Source of the DNA: Branchiostoma floridae | Taxonomy: Eukaryota > Chordata > Leptocardii > Amphioxiformes > Branchiostomatidae | NCBI RefSeq assembly: GCF_000003815.2 | Contig: NC_049993.1 | Coordinates: 14,761,642-14,825,641 of the forward strand | DNA: 64,000 nt | Direction of reading: 5' to 3' | Shown: one piece after another, positions 62,911 through 64,000 of the stretch | Layout of the letters: the number at the start of each line of letters is the position of its first letter | How positions within the stretch are numbered: position 1 is the stretch's first letter | The notes under the pieces: generated by a model | Told to the model about the DNA's origin: nothing | Seen by the model: the letters and a program-made list of their open reading frames with translations, nothing else | Databases searched by the model: none | Translations under genes and position numbers: made by a program

Positions 62911-63560
62911 TTTTTTTCAATTTGATGAAAAAAGTTTGGTGAAGCGTCAGTCTTGTCTATACTATTAGTGCTTTTGACGGCTACTTCTTTGTTTTATTAG
63001 CAAATATACGATTTTCCACAAACGTTTGCATGTGGGCATATGATCGTTTATTTATAGAATCCCTCAACTTAGGTTTTTATGGTACATGTAATGTTAAGTA
63101 TGTTACCAAATCATTGCTTGAAGAAAACGAGCATTTCCCACGCGCGGGTGTACATATGTGTATGTGTGTGCGCATTTATATGTTTGTGTATCTGTATGTG
63201 TATGCATGTGTTCAAGTGTACCTGTGTGTGTGTGTCTGCGTGTTTCCTTTTTGTATATTGTACATTTGCATCGTGTATGGGTGTACATTTTTGGTGTCTG
63301 TGAATGTATTTCCGTGTGTAAAAAGGCGTATTTTCTGTTATTTTCTCTTGTGTCCCTTTAGTTTTTTGCAATTCGTCCCTTATTCTTATTCAGAAAACAA
63401 AAATCAATCGCAAATAGTATTCTCGGCGTCCAATAAAACGCCCCGTCTCTGTCAGCAGTACTTCTCTCGTCACGCAACCAACTTTCATGCCTAGTCAATT
63501 GATTCCATCCAACCTCGCACACGAGCACGTGACTCCAGCCGATAGGAACCCTCAGCACCC
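62911..63560. other. GT-rich stretch and spacer
   Basis: GTGT/GTAT-rich from about 63150 to 63245. The ORFs overlapping it in several frames on both strands are compositional. Confidence 0.5.
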
Positions 63561-63652
63561 AGCCCTACCGACAGAGATGTTAGCGGGACAGCGAAGAGGC
63601 AAGTCGCAAACGTAGACGCTCCACAACGTATCATCCTCACCAGTCCGTTAAG
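63561..63652 (+). other. Possible 5' non-coding exon of a gene to the right
   Basis: A less AT-rich stretch ending TCCGTTAAG followed by GTAAGC, a good splice donor at 63653. No ORF supports it, and no downstream exon is in view. Confidence 0.2.
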
Positions 63653-64000
63653 GTAAGCTTACTTTGACAATACCATATTGGCTTCCTTGATATCTCAACG
63701 TTGTTTCAAATCGCCGGTTGCACTTTATTGTAGTGGATGTGAATCTAACGTTGCTAACAATAATTTTTTGGAAAATGTTTTAGCAGGAATAGGGACTGAG
63801 TAAGAAAAGTTACGAGCTATATGGAGATTGGAATATTGTTGATATGTACAGTGACTCGCTGGTGAGTAATAGGGCACGTATGTTTGATATGCTGGCTGTA
63901 GAAAAGTGCATTACGATGCCTTTATCGTCGTTTTGGGAGGCGCAGTGCGAACGTAAAGGTCCGGTGCGAGTCTGCGGTGTGTCCGGTAGAATCTGTGGAC

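Noticed and set aside
35394-64000. CRISPR arrays, tRNA or rRNA genes
   Set aside because: No spaced identical repeats with unique spacers, no complete tRNA cloverleaf and no rRNA-like sequence were seen; CRISPR is not expected in an animal genome.

Overview
The window looks like nuclear DNA of a lancelet-like invertebrate chordate (Branchiostoma type). The genes are split by many short introns with GT/AG borders, almost all of the phase-1 type that flank shuffled extracellular domains. The non-coding DNA is AT-rich and full of small inverted-repeat elements, tRNA-derived SINEs and LINE pieces. I infer the organism from style and gene content, not from a marker gene.

The core (about 3.0-35.4 kb) is a large inverted duplication carrying two head-to-head receptor genes. 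Their start codons lie at 23358 (minus strand) and 24211 (plus strand). Joining the exons by eye gives two proteins with the same ectodomain: signal peptide, two fibrinogen C-terminal domains (FBG), one EGF/laminin-like module, one Ig domain, four FN3 domains, and a membrane-proximal region like that of receptor tyrosine phosphatases (RPTPs) with a tetra-arginine furin-type site. Both ectodomains come to exactly 3595 coding nucleotides over 15 exons. After that the genes part completely. The minus gene has a glycine-rich transmembrane segment, a linker and the N-terminal part of a protein tyrosine phosphatase domain; the rest of the catalytic domain lies beyond the left edge. The plus gene has a different transmembrane exon and a 99-residue tail with five tyrosines, including an ITAM-spaced pair and a YxN motif, and then stops. 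I infer a paired-receptor system: two receptors of shared ancestry, one carrying a phosphatase and the other a tyrosine tail that could be phosphorylated. Most differences between the ectodomains fall in the C-terminal halves of the two FBG domains, which form the ligand pocket in other FBG proteins.

The left edge (1 to about 2945) is a sense-oriented non-LTR retrotransposon (endonuclease plus reverse transcriptase) with an uninterrupted ORF running off the window. It sits just behind a splice donor of the phosphatase gene. Mobile-element insertions, a microsatellite and a 75-bp tandem repeat explain several of the intron-length differences between the two arms.

The right part (35.4-64 kb) shows no convincing protein-coding gene. 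It holds a satellite of about 349 bp, several inverted-repeat elements, degenerate tandem repeats, LINE remnants, microsatellites and a 100-N assembly gap at 62701-62800. A possible 5' non-coding exon of a further gene lies near 63.6 kb.
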